In this document: in pieces, positions 33,970 to 42,288 of the stretch
Position numbering within the stretch: the stretch's first letter is position 1
Layout of the letters: every line of letters begins with the position of its first letter
Source: Actinomadura sp. NBRC 104412
Lineage (GTDB): Bacteria > Actinomycetota > Actinomycetes > Streptosporangiales > Streptosporangiaceae
Direction: 5' to 3'
DNA: 64,000 bases
Assembly (NCBI RefSeq): GCF_030269515.1
Contig: NZ_BSTM01000010.1
Location: 124,001-188,000 of the forward strand
Notes under the pieces: generated by a model
Told to the model about the DNA's origin: nothing
What the model saw: only the letters and a program-made list of their open reading frames with translations
Databases searched by the model: none
Position numbers and translations under genes: made by a program

Positions 33970-34825
33970 GACCGCGCCGGCCGTCACCGCACCGGCCGCG
34001 GAGGCGCCGCGGCGCGCGTGGGTGCGGCGGCTGGGCGTCCTCATCCCCGCCGGGCTGGTCGCGCTGGTGGCCCTGGCCTGCTTCCTGGGGCCGCTGGTGC
34101 TGCCGATCCCGAAGCCGACCGGCGGCAACATCGTGGACGCCTACCTGCCGTCCTTCTCCGCCGGGCACCTGCTCGGCACCGACCCCAACGGCAACGACAT
34201 CCTGGCGCGCATCCTGTACGGCGGGCGCAACTCGCTGACCGTGGCGATCGCGGTGAACGTGATCGGCATGGCGATCGGCGGCTCGTTCGGCGCGCTGTCG
34301 GCGTACTTCGGCGGCACCACCGACATGCTGATCATGCGCGTGTTCGACGTGCTCATCGCGTTCCCCTCGCTGGTGCTGATCCTGGCGGTGGCGCAGAGCC
34401 TGGGCCCGAGCCGGATCAACACGATCCTGGCGCTGGGGTTCTTCAGCATCCCGGCGATGGCCCGTATCGCGCGGGCCGCCACGCTGAGCCTGTGCGAGCA
34501 GCCGTTCATGGCGGCGGCGAAGCTGTGCGGCACGCCCACCTGGCGGATGCTGCTGCGGCACATCGCGCCGAACGTGGCGCCGCAGCTCCTCACGTTCAGC
34601 ATCCTCGGCATGGGTCTGATCATCGTGATCGAGGGGGCGCTGAGCTTCCTCGGCCTGGGCATCGCCCCGCCCGCGCCGAGCTGGGGAAACATGATCTCCG
34701 AAGGGCAGGCGAGCCTGTCGGCGACGCCGATGCTGGTGATCTGGCCCAGCCTGATGCTCTTCATCACCGTGCTGGCCTTCAACCTGCTGGGCGACGCCCT
34801 GCGCTCGCGATGGAGTTCCCGATGA
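33956..34825 (+). CDS. ABC importer permease, DppC type
   Basis: 289 residues with the OppC/DppC layout: an N-terminal helix (LIPAGLVALVALACFLGPLVLP), then HLLGTDPNGNDILARILYGGRNSL and the EAA-type loop MAAAKLCGTPTWRMLLRHIAPN. The C-terminal LSFLGLGIAPPAPSWGNMI is diagnostic. It overlaps the DppB-type gene by 14 bp and pairs with it. Confidence 0.93.
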   Translation: MAIAETAPAVTAPAAEAPRRAWVRRLGVLIPAGLVALVALACFLGPLVLPIPKPTGGNIVDAYLPSFSAGHLLGTDPNGNDILARILYGGRNSLTVAIAVNVIGMAIGGSFGALSAYFGGTTDMLIMRVFDVLIAFPSLVLILAVAQSLGPSRINTILALGFFSIPAMARIARAATLSLCEQPFMAAAKLCGTPTWRMLLRHIAPNVAPQLLTFSILGMGLIIVIEGALSFLGLGIAPPAPSWGNMISEGQASLSATPMLVIWPSLMLFITVLAFNLLGDALRSRWSSR

Positions 34826-34841
34826 ACCGATGGAGTCGCCC

Positions 34842-35996
34842 ATGAGCTCCGCCCCAGACGCCGCCCCCGGCACCAGCCGGCGACTGCTCGAGGTGCGGGA
34901 CCTGCGGGTCACCTTCACCCAGGGCGCCCGCCTGGTGCACGCCGTCAACGGGCTGTCGTACACGCTGGACGAGGGCGAGATCCTCGCGATCATCGGTGAG
35001 TCGGGGTCGGGCAAGACCGTCGCGTCCCGGACGCTGATGGGGCTGCTGCCGCCCTCCGCGCGGATCTCCGGATCGGTGCGGTTCGACGGCGACGAGCTGA
35101 TCGGGCTGCCGGAGCAGGCCATCAGGCGCTACCGCGGCTCGGAGATCGCGATGGTGTTCCAGGACCCCGCGCGCTCACTGAACCCGACCATGAAGATCGG
35201 CACGCAGATCACCGAGGCGATCCGCCGGCACTCCGACCTGGATCGGGACGCGGCGAAGAAGCGCGCGATCGAGCTGCTCAAGCTGGTGCACCTCCCGGCG
35301 GCCGAGCGCCGCTTCCACGAGTACCCGCACCAGATGTCCGGCGGGATGCGGCAGCGGGTGGTGATCGCGATCGCGCTGGCCGGGGAGCCCCGGCTGCTGA
35401 TCGCCGACGAGGCCACCACCGCGCTGGACGTGACCACCCAGGCGCAGATCATGGAGCTGCTGCTGGACCTGCGCGAGCGGCTCGGCATGGCGATCGTCCT
35501 GATCAGCCACGACCTGGGCCTGGCGGCCAGCTACGCGCAGCGCGTGGTGGTGATGTACGCGGGCCGCGCGGTCGAGTACGCCTCCGCCGACCTGCTGTTC
35601 GCCGACGTGCGGATGCCGTACACGCGGGCGCTGCTCGGCGCCATCCCGCTGCTGGACCGCCCGCCGCACGGGGAGCTGCCGGTGATCTCCGGGCAGCCGC
35701 CGGACCCGGCCGCGCTGCCGGACGGCTGCCCGTTCCGGCCGCGCTGCGATCTGGCGACCGACAGGTGCGCCGAGGCGCCGCCGTTCCAGGAGCACGAGCC
35801 CGACCACTGGTGGGCGTGCTGGAACACCGCGGCGGCCGTCCCGGCGTCGGCGACCCCGAGCGCTGGCGGCGGAGCCGTTCGGGGGGTCTGGGGGACCGCC
35901 CCCAGAAATGACACGAGCGCCGGCGGCGGAGCCGTTCGGGGGGTCTGGGGGACCGCCCCCAGAGATGACACCAGCGAGGACGGAGCAGGCCGATGA
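34842..35996 (+). CDS. ABC importer ATPase, DppD type, with repeat-derived C-terminus
   Basis: 384 residues. Walker A GESGSGKT, Q-loop VFQDPARSLNP, signature QMSGGMRQRV and Walker B LLIADEATTALD are intact, as is the oligopeptide-type CPFRPRCDLATDRC motif. After WWACWNTAAAVPASATPS the family would normally end. Here two 19-residue units follow (each GGGAVRGVWGTAPR plus DTS and flanks), encoded by two copies of a 57-bp repeat found as an array at 38316-38599. Because 57 is divisible by three, the frame stays open. ATG 34842 is chosen over 34830 for its GGAG spacing. It overlaps the next ATPase by 4 bp. Confidence 0.92.
   Translation: MSSAPDAAPGTSRRLLEVRDLRVTFTQGARLVHAVNGLSYTLDEGEILAIIGESGSGKTVASRTLMGLLPPSARISGSVRFDGDELIGLPEQAIRRYRGSEIAMVFQDPARSLNPTMKIGTQITEAIRRHSDLDRDAAKKRAIELLKLVHLPAAERRFHEYPHQMSGGMRQRVVIAIALAGEPRLLIADEATTALDVTTQAQIMELLLDLRERLGMAIVLISHDLGLAASYAQRVVVMYAGRAVEYASADLLFADVRMPYTRALLGAIPLLDRPPHGELPVISGQPPDPAALPDGCPFRPRCDLATDRCAEAPPFQEHEPDHWWACWNTAAAVPASATPSAGGGAVRGVWGTAPRNDTSAGGGAVRGVWGTAPRDDTSEDGAGR
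35858..35971 (+). repeat. Two in-frame copies of the 57-bp hairpin repeat
   Basis: Units start at 35858 and 35915 and share GGCGGAGCCGTTC, GGGGGTCTGGGGGA and the stem-loop CTGGGGG-ACCG-CCCCCAG. Both lie inside the 3' end of the DppD-type ATPase gene. The same family forms the array at 38316-38599. Confidence 0.85.
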
Positions 35997-37120
35997 CCGC
36001 CCCCGTGAACGTCTCCAAGAACGCTTCCAAGGACGTCTCGAAGGAGAGGGACGAAGCCAAGGCCCCCGCGGGCCTTGAGGGTCTGGAGCCGCGCGCCCCC
36101 GGTGAGCCGCTTCTGGAGGTGCGCGACGTCGTCCAGGAGTTCGCCGTACGCGGCCCCGGCGGCGTCAAGGGAGCCGTGGTGCACGCGGTGTCGAACGTGT
36201 CGTTCGACATCGCCGGCGGGGAGACCCTGGGCATCGTCGGCGAGACGGGCTCGGGCAAGTCCACGCTGGCCCGGTCGATCATTCAGGAGCCGCGCCCGAA
36301 ATCGGGCGAGGTGCACCTGCTCGGCACGGACCTGATGCGGCTGCGCCGCAAGGCCCTCACCCGGGCGCGGCGCCACGTCCAGATGGTCTACCAGGACCCG
36401 TTCGGCTCCCTGAACCCCAAGTGGCGCGTCACCGAGCTGGTCGAGGAGCCGCTGGTCGGGTACGGCGTCAAACCGGCGGAGAAGCGCCGCCGGCGGGTCG
36501 CCGAGCTGCTCGACCTGGTCGGCCTCGACCCGTCGGTGTACGGCAGGCGGCGCCCGCACGAGCTGTCGGGCGGCCAGTGCCAGCGCGTCGCCATCGCCCG
36601 CGCCATCGCGCTGAACCCGGCGCTGGTCGTCTGCGACGAGCCGGTGGCCTCGCTGGACGTGCTGATCCAGGCGCAGGTGCTCAACCTGTTCGAACGGCTG
36701 CGCTCGGAGCTGGGCCTGTCGTACCTGTTCATCTCGCACGACATGGCGCTGGTCAAGCAGGTCAGCGACCGGGTGGCGGTGATGCACCTCGGACAGATCG
36801 CCGAAATCGGCCCGTCCGAGGTCCTGTACCGCAAGCCCCTGCACCCCTACACCTCGGCGCTGCTCAACTCCATCCCCGGGCTCGACCCGGCCACCGGGAA
36901 GGTGCGCCGCCCGGCGCCGCCGCCCGGCGAGCCGCCGTCGCCGATCGACCCGCCCAGCGGCTGCCGGTTCCGCACCCGCTGCCCGTTCGCCCAGGACCGG
37001 TGCGCCACCGAGACGCCGCCGCTGCGCGAGGTCGGGCCCCGGCGGCAGGTCGCCTGCCATTTCCCGCTCGACGGGGAGGCCGGCGACGCCACGCCGCCCC
37101 CCGCGGCTTCCGCGTCATGA
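35993..37120 (+). CDS. ABC importer ATPase, DppF type
   Basis: 375 residues. A Lys/Glu-rich N-terminal extension (about 1-38) precedes the ATPase: Walker A GETGSGKST, Q-loop MVYQDPFGSLNPKW, signature HELSGGQCQRVAIARA and Walker B LVVCDEPVASLD. The signature carries Cys where Arg/Gln is usual after LSGGQ, a mild change. The CRFRTRCPFAQDRC motif near the C-terminus marks the oligopeptide/dipeptide group. ATG 35993 overlaps the previous stop (ATGA). It completes a five-component importer. Confidence 0.92.
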   Translation: MTAPVNVSKNASKDVSKERDEAKAPAGLEGLEPRAPGEPLLEVRDVVQEFAVRGPGGVKGAVVHAVSNVSFDIAGGETLGIVGETGSGKSTLARSIIQEPRPKSGEVHLLGTDLMRLRRKALTRARRHVQMVYQDPFGSLNPKWRVTELVEEPLVGYGVKPAEKRRRRVAELLDLVGLDPSVYGRRRPHELSGGQCQRVAIARAIALNPALVVCDEPVASLDVLIQAQVLNLFERLRSELGLSYLFISHDMALVKQVSDRVAVMHLGQIAEIGPSEVLYRKPLHPYTSALLNSIPGLDPATGKVRRPAPPPGEPPSPIDPPSGCRFRTRCPFAQDRCATETPPLREVGPRRQVACHFPLDGEAGDATPPPAASAS

Positions 37121-37211
37121 AAGAGATATCGATCCCATGGTCGCCCGCTCTGCATAGTCATAGTGAGAACGGCGAGCCGGCCGGCGACCGGAACAATGGA
37201 ACGAGGCTCCA

Positions 37212-38321
37212 ATGGGAATGATCACCCGAGCCGCGATCTGCCGGGAGCCCGGCAGGCCGTGGGAGATCGCCGACGTCGAGCTGGACGAACCGAAGGCCAA
37301 CGAGATCCGCATCAAATTCATGGCGGCCGGACTCTGCCATTCCGACGACCATATCCAGAAGGGCGACGCACCCATGCGGATGCCCGTCGTGGGTGGTCAC
37401 GAGGGTGCCGGCATCGTGGACGCGGTCGGTGAAGGGGTGACCAGGGTCGCGGTCGGTGATCATGTGACCTGCTCCTTCATTCCGGCCTGCGGTTCGTGCC
37501 GTTACTGCTCGACCGGACGGCAGAATCTGTGCGACGCCGGATTGAACGCGGGCACCGGAATGTTCCCCGACGGCACGTTCCGCTTCCATCTCGACGGCGA
37601 GGATCTGGGCGGGCTGTGCGTTCTTGGAACGTTCTCCCAGTACGCGGTCGTCTCCGAGTTCTCCGCCATCAGGATCCCCGATGACATTCCGTTCGACGTG
37701 GCCGCTCTGGTGGCCTGCGGGGTGCCGACCGGCTGGGGCTCGGCGGTGTACGCCGCGGGCGTCCGGCCGGGCGACACGGTGGTGATCTACGGCGCCGGGG
37801 GAGTGGGCAGCAACGCGGTGCAGGGCGCCCGGTTCGCCGGGGCCAAGAACGTGATCGTGGTGGACCCCGTCCCGTTCAAGCGGGAGATGGCCGAGGTGTT
37901 CGGCGCCACCCACACCTTCGCCGACGCCGCCAAGGCGCACGACTTCGTCGTCGAGACCACCTGGGGCGAGCTGGCCGACCACGCGATCATCACGGTCGGG
38001 GTGCTGCACGACGAGGTGATCCACAACGCGCTGAACGTGGTCGGCAAGAGCGGCCAGGTGACCATCACCGCGGTCGGCGGCGGCACGCTGGACGTCCACC
38101 CCGGCATGCTGATCGGCTACCAGCGGCGGGTGCAGGGCGCCATCTACGGCGGTTGCCGCCCGCTGCACGACGTGCCCCGCCTGCTGGGCCTGTACCGCTC
38201 GGGCGACCTCAAGCTCGACGAGCTGATCACCCGCCGCTACCGGCTGGACGAGGTCAACCAGGGTTACCAGGACATGCTGGACGGCAAGAACGTCCGCGGC
38301 GTGATCATCCATGAACACTGA
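37212..38321 (+). CDS. NDMA-dependent (mycofactocin-type) alcohol dehydrogenase
   Basis: 369 residues of the zinc dehydrogenase group named for activity with the artificial acceptor NDMA, whose bound NAD is recycled through mycofactocin. Catalytic zinc: AGLCHSDDH (Cys42) and GGHEGAG (His63-Glu64). Structural zinc: CGSCRYCSTGRQNLC (93, 96, 99, 107). NAD fold: VVIYGAGGVGSNAVQGARFAG. The strings NAGTGMFPDGTFRFHLDGED and TTWGELADHAIIT are group-typical. A paralogue lies at 41133-42254. It would oxidise an alcohol to an aldehyde for the following dehydrogenase. The last codons lie in the first unit of the 57-bp repeat array. Confidence 0.9.
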   Translation: MGMITRAAICREPGRPWEIADVELDEPKANEIRIKFMAAGLCHSDDHIQKGDAPMRMPVVGGHEGAGIVDAVGEGVTRVAVGDHVTCSFIPACGSCRYCSTGRQNLCDAGLNAGTGMFPDGTFRFHLDGEDLGGLCVLGTFSQYAVVSEFSAIRIPDDIPFDVAALVACGVPTGWGSAVYAAGVRPGDTVVIYGAGGVGSNAVQGARFAGAKNVIVVDPVPFKREMAEVFGATHTFADAAKAHDFVVETTWGELADHAIITVGVLHDEVIHNALNVVGKSGQVTITAVGGGTLDVHPGMLIGYQRRVQGAIYGGCRPLHDVPRLLGLYRSGDLKLDELITRRYRLDEVNQGYQDMLDGKNVRGVIIHEH

Positions 38322-38599
38322 CGGCGGAGCCGTTCTGGGGGTCTGGGGGATCGCCCCCAGGGGTGGCAGGGGCACTGACGGCGGAGCCGTTCTGGGGGTC
38401 TGGGGGACCGCCCCCAGGGGCGGCACGGGCACTAGCGGCGGAGCCGTTCTGGGGGTCTGGGGGACCGCCCCCAGGGGCGGCACGGGCACTAGCGGCGGAG
38501 CCGTTCTGGGGGTCTGGGGGATCGCCCCCAGGGGTGGCACGGGCACTGACGGCGGAGCCGTCCGGAACGTCTGGGGGATCGCCCCAGGAACGACACGAG
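38316..38599 (+). repeat. Five-unit tandem array of the 57-bp hairpin repeat
   Basis: Units begin with CACT at 38316, 38373, 38430, 38487 and 38544, exactly 57 bp apart; the last is degenerate and about 56 bp. Each has GGCGGAGCCGTTCTGGGGG, the stem-loop CTGGGGG-A(T/C)CG-CCCCCAG and a GGCACGGG-like tail. The array starts inside the stop codon of the alcohol dehydrogenase gene and ends just before the aldehyde dehydrogenase ribosome site, so it fills the whole 301-bp gap. It could act as a processing or termination element, or have spread by slippage. Confidence 0.9.
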
Positions 38600-38622
38600 C
38601 ATTGAGGGCCTAGGGAGCAGGC

Positions 38623-40098
38623 ATGACGACCGTGCTGTCCGATGCGGCGAAGGACGCGCTGCGGGTGGACAACGCCCATCTGATCGGCGGCGAGTGGGTT
38701 CCCGCCAGGAGCGGTGAGACCATCGAGGTGATCAACCCGGCGACCGGGGAGACGCTGGCGCATGTGCCGCGGGGCACCGCGGAGGACGTGGACGACGCCG
38801 TGCGCGCGGCCACGGCCGCGTTCCCCGCGTGGCGCGACACCAGCGCCACCGCGCGGGCCGAGCTCATCATGAAGTGGGTGCGGCTCATCCAGGAGCATGA
38901 GACCGAGCTGGACCGGTTGGAGTCGCAGGACGTCGGCAGGCCGCACTGGGGCCCGATCGCGCCGATCAGGATCCTGACGTTCATCGCCGGGCAGGCCGAC
39001 AAGGTGCTCGGCACCTCGATGCCGACGCACTCCCCGGACGTGATCGGGCTGACGCTGCGCGAGCCGTACGGCGTGGTCGGCAGCGTCATCCCGTGGAACG
39101 CGCCCGCGGCGATGTTCTCCAACGACGTCGGCGCGGCCATCGCGGCCGGCAACACCATCGTGATCAAGCCCGCGGAGGACGCGCCGCTGGCCCCGCTGGC
39201 GCTGGCCAAACTGGCGATGGAGGCCGGCATCCCGGCCGGGGTCGTCAACGTCGTCACCGGGTACGGGCCCGAGGCCGGCGCCGCCATCCCCGCGCACCCC
39301 GGCGTCCACCGGATGAGCTTCACCGGCTCGCCGCAGACCGGCCAGGCGGTGATGGAGGCGTGCGCCAAGAACCTCACCCCGCTGCATCTGGAGCTGGGCG
39401 GCAAGTCCCCGCAGGTCGTCTTCGACGACGCCGACCTGGACGCCGCGATCCCCGCGATCGTCGCCGGCATCACGCTGAACACCGGCCAGGTGTGCGCCGC
39501 CGGGTCCCGCGTCGTGGTGGACCGGAGCGTCCACCAGGAGGTCGTGCGCCGGCTGGCCGAGCGGATGAAGCAGGTCAAGGTGGGGCCGTGGCACAAACCG
39601 GTGCAGATGGGCCCGCTGATCAACGCCAAGCAGCACGACCGCGTGATGGGCTACGTGCGGCTGGGCCAGGAGGAGGGCGCCGAGCTGGTGCTGGGCGGCG
39701 GCGTGCCGTCCGGCGAGGAGTTCGAGCGCGGCTACTTCGTGGAGGCCACGCTGTTCGACCAGGTGCGGCCGGACATGCGGATCGCCCAGGAGGAGATCTT
39801 CGGCCCGGTCCTCGCGGTGATCCCGTTCGACGGCGAGGCCGAGGCGCTGGAGGTGGCCAACGGCACCGAGTACGGGCTCGTCGCCTCCGTGTGGACGCGG
39901 GACGTCGGGCGCGCGGTGCGGATGTCGCGCGGCATCCAGGCGGGCCAGGTGGCGGTGAATGCGGCGCTCGGTCCCGGTGTGATCGGCGCGCCGTTCGGCG
40001 GCTACAAGCGCAGCGGCTTCGGCCGGACCATGAGCGCGGACGCGGTCAAGGAGTACACGCACGTGAAGGCGGTGTCGCTTCGTGGCACCGCGCTCTGA
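38623..40098 (+). CDS. Aldehyde dehydrogenase
   Basis: 491 residues of the NAD(P)-dependent aldehyde dehydrogenase superfamily. PWNAPAAMFSNDVGAAIAAG and the NAD Lys in IVIKPAEDAP are present, with general base Glu in LHLELGGKSP (about 258) and nucleophile Cys in NTGQVCAAGSR (about 290). EEIFGPVLAVIPF and FGGYKRSGFGR complete the pattern. GGGAGCAGGC precedes ATG 38623. Its place between two NDMA-type alcohol dehydrogenases suggests it oxidises their aldehyde product to the acid. Confidence 0.93.
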   Translation: MTTVLSDAAKDALRVDNAHLIGGEWVPARSGETIEVINPATGETLAHVPRGTAEDVDDAVRAATAAFPAWRDTSATARAELIMKWVRLIQEHETELDRLESQDVGRPHWGPIAPIRILTFIAGQADKVLGTSMPTHSPDVIGLTLREPYGVVGSVIPWNAPAAMFSNDVGAAIAAGNTIVIKPAEDAPLAPLALAKLAMEAGIPAGVVNVVTGYGPEAGAAIPAHPGVHRMSFTGSPQTGQAVMEACAKNLTPLHLELGGKSPQVVFDDADLDAAIPAIVAGITLNTGQVCAAGSRVVVDRSVHQEVVRRLAERMKQVKVGPWHKPVQMGPLINAKQHDRVMGYVRLGQEEGAELVLGGGVPSGEEFERGYFVEATLFDQVRPDMRIAQEEIFGPVLAVIPFDGEAEALEVANGTEYGLVASVWTRDVGRAVRMSRGIQAGQVAVNAALGPGVIGAPFGGYKRSGFGRTMSADAVKEYTHVKAVSLRGTAL

Positions 40099-41101
40099 CG
40101 ACCGAGACGCGGGCGAGGCCCGCGAGGCCGGGGCCACCACGGGGGTCCGGCTCCGCGTCCTGATGGAGCCCCGGCACGGGGCCCGGTACGACGAGATCCT
40201 CGCGCTCGCCCTGGCCGTCGAGGAGGCCGGGTTCGACGCGTTCTTCCGCTCCGACCACCTGTTCGGCGTGGACCCCGAGGACCGGACGTTCCGCCCGACC
40301 GACTGCTGGACGACGATCGGCGGGCTCGCCAGGGACACCCGGCGGGTGCGGCTCGGCGCGCTGATGGGCGCGGCCACGTTCCGCCACCCGGGCCTGCTCG
40401 CCAACATCGTCGCGTCCGCGGACGAGATGAGCGGCGGCCGGGTCGAGCTGGGCCTGGGCACCGGCTGGTACGAGCGCGAGCACGAGGCGTTCGGCATCCC
40501 GTTCCCCCCGACGGCCGGTGAGCGGTTCGACCGGTTCGAGGAACAACTGGCCATCATCAAGGGGCTGTGGACCGTCCCGGAGGACGACACGACGGGCTTC
40601 TCCTTCGACGGCGTCCACTGGCAGGTGAAGAACAACCACGCGCCGCCCCGTCCCACGCAGTCGCCGCACCCCCCGATCCTGATCGGAGGGTCCGGGCCCA
40701 AGCGCACCCCCGCGCTGGCCGCCCGCTACGCCGACGAGTTCAACACGGCGCTGGGCGACGACGACGCGGTACGGGAGCGGCACGAACGCTTCTCCCGGGC
40801 CTGCGAGGCGATCGGCCGCGACCCCGCCGAGGCGCGCCGGTCCTCGGTGGTGCCGGTCGCCTGCGGGACCACCAAGGACGAGGTGGACCGGCGGGCGGAG
40901 ATCATCGGCTCGGACTTCATGCGGAGGCACGCGGCGATCGGCTCCCCCGAGCTGGTCACCGAGCGCATCGCGGCCCTGGCCGCTCTCGGCGCGGACACCG
41001 TCTACCTGCACATCTATGACATCCACGATTTGGACCACATCGCGCTGATCGGCGCCGAGGTACTGCCGCACACGGCGTCCATGAAGGTCGGAGCGCCATG
41101 A
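40082..41101 (+). CDS. LLM-class (F420-type) flavin/deazaflavin oxidoreductase
   Basis: 339 residues of the luciferase-like monooxygenase superfamily: RLRVLMEPRHGARYDEILA for the first strand, AFFRSDHLFGVDP, VELGLGTGWYEREHEAFGIPFP and HPPILIGGSGPKRT. The GTGWY string is typical of F420-dependent actinobacterial members. GTG 40082 overlaps the aldehyde dehydrogenase end by 17 bp; the first 22 or so residues are charged and may be a tail. It probably reduces or oxidises an intermediate of the same pathway. The cofactor is inferred from family, not proven. Confidence 0.85.
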   Translation: MAPRSDDRDAGEAREAGATTGVRLRVLMEPRHGARYDEILALALAVEEAGFDAFFRSDHLFGVDPEDRTFRPTDCWTTIGGLARDTRRVRLGALMGAATFRHPGLLANIVASADEMSGGRVELGLGTGWYEREHEAFGIPFPPTAGERFDRFEEQLAIIKGLWTVPEDDTTGFSFDGVHWQVKNNHAPPRPTQSPHPPILIGGSGPKRTPALAARYADEFNTALGDDDAVRERHERFSRACEAIGRDPAEARRSSVVPVACGTTKDEVDRRAEIIGSDFMRRHAAIGSPELVTERIAALAALGADTVYLHIYDIHDLDHIALIGAEVLPHTASMKVGAP

Positions 41102-41132
41102 GCACTGCGTTACTACGAGCAGGGAGGACGCG

Positions 41133-42254
41133 ATGAGCACGCTCACCACCCACGCCGCCATCGCCCGCGAGCCGCACCTCGGCTGGGAGCTGGCCGACCT
41201 CCGTCTCGACCCGCCCAAGGAACACGAGGTGCGGGTCAGGTTCCACGCGGCGGGATTGTGCCACTCCGACCACCACATCACCAAGGGCGACGCCCGGGTG
41301 CGGCTGCCCGTCGTCGGCGGGCACGAGGGCGCCGGAGTCGTGGAGTCCGTCGGCCCGCACGTGCGGCGGGTCAAACCGGGCGACCGCATCGTCTGCTCCT
41401 ACATCCCCGCGTGCGGCGCGTGCCGGCCCTGCTCGACCGGGCATCAGAACATGTGCGTCAAGGGCCTGAACGCGGGCACCGGCATGTTCCTCGACGGCAC
41501 GTTCCGGTTCCACCTGGACGGCGAGGACCTGGGCGGGTTCTGCACCCTGGGCACGTTCTCGCAGTACGCGGTGGTGTCGGAATGGGCGTGCATCCCGCTG
41601 CCCGACGACATCCCGTTCGAGATCGGCGCGCTCGTCGGGTGCGGCGTGCCGACCGGCTGGGGCTCCGCGGTGTACGCGGCCGGCGTCCGCGCCGGCGACA
41701 CCGTGGTGATCTTCGGTGCGGGCGGCGTGGGCAGCAACGCCGTGCAGGGCGCGCGGTACGCGGGCGCCAAGAACGTGGTGGTCGTGGACCCCGTCGAGTT
41801 CAAGCGGGACATGGCCAAGACGTTCGGGGCCACGCACGCCTTCGCCACGGCGGGCGAGGCGCACGACTTCGTCGTCGAGACCACCTGGGGGCAGCTGGCC
41901 GACCACGTCATCTGCACCCCCGGCGTGGTCACCCAGGAGATCGTCGAGGCGGCCGTGCTGATGACCGGCAAGGGCGGCAAGGTCACCATCACCGCCGTCG
42001 GCAAGGCCACCGAGAAGGCCGTCCACATGCGCGCCGGCCTGCTCATCAGCTACCAGCGGCAGGTGCGCGGCGCCCTGTTCGGCGACTGCAACCCGCTGTA
42101 CGACGTCCCGAAACTGCTCGGCCTCTACCGGGCCGGCGACCTCAAACTGGACGAGCTCATCACCCGCAAGTACCGGCTCGACCAGGTCAACGACGCCTAC
42201 CGGGACCTGGAGGAAGGCAAGAACATCCGCGGCGTCATCGTCCACGAGCACTGA
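41133..42254 (+). CDS. NDMA-dependent (mycofactocin-type) alcohol dehydrogenase, second copy
   Basis: 373 residues and a close paralogue of the gene at 37212-38321, sharing for example HLDGEDLGGFCTLGTFSQYA and CGVPTGWGSAVYAAGVR. Catalytic zinc: AGLCHSDHH (Cys43), GGHEGAG (64-65). Structural zinc: CGACRPCSTGHQNMC. NAD fold: VVIFGAGGVGSNAVQGARYAG. GGAGG precedes ATG 41133. Two paralogues in one operon may handle different alcohols or two steps of one pathway. Electron transfer through mycofactocin is expected from the family and from the mft genes at the right edge. Confidence 0.9.
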   Translation: MSTLTTHAAIAREPHLGWELADLRLDPPKEHEVRVRFHAAGLCHSDHHITKGDARVRLPVVGGHEGAGVVESVGPHVRRVKPGDRIVCSYIPACGACRPCSTGHQNMCVKGLNAGTGMFLDGTFRFHLDGEDLGGFCTLGTFSQYAVVSEWACIPLPDDIPFEIGALVGCGVPTGWGSAVYAAGVRAGDTVVIFGAGGVGSNAVQGARYAGAKNVVVVDPVEFKRDMAKTFGATHAFATAGEAHDFVVETTWGQLADHVICTPGVVTQEIVEAAVLMTGKGGKVTITAVGKATEKAVHMRAGLLISYQRQVRGALFGDCNPLYDVPKLLGLYRAGDLKLDELITRKYRLDQVNDAYRDLEEGKNIRGVIVHEH

Positions 42255-42288
42255 ACGTCGGCGCTCCCACCGTCCGGAAGGAACTCTC

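Noticed and set aside
38316-38599. CRISPR array
   Set aside because: The units are contiguous 57-bp copies with no unique spacers, and no cas genes are present.
35858-38599. Insertion sequence or composite transposon bounded by the repeats
   Set aside because: No transposase gene lies in or near the interval, no target-site duplication was seen, and the genes between are a normal ABC ATPase and an alcohol dehydrogenase.
38305-40707. 800-codon minus-strand frame including the 57-bp repeats (DPQNGSAASARA-type peptide repeats)
   Set aside because: It is antisense to the aldehyde dehydrogenase gene; the peptide repeats are simply the reverse reading of the DNA repeat.
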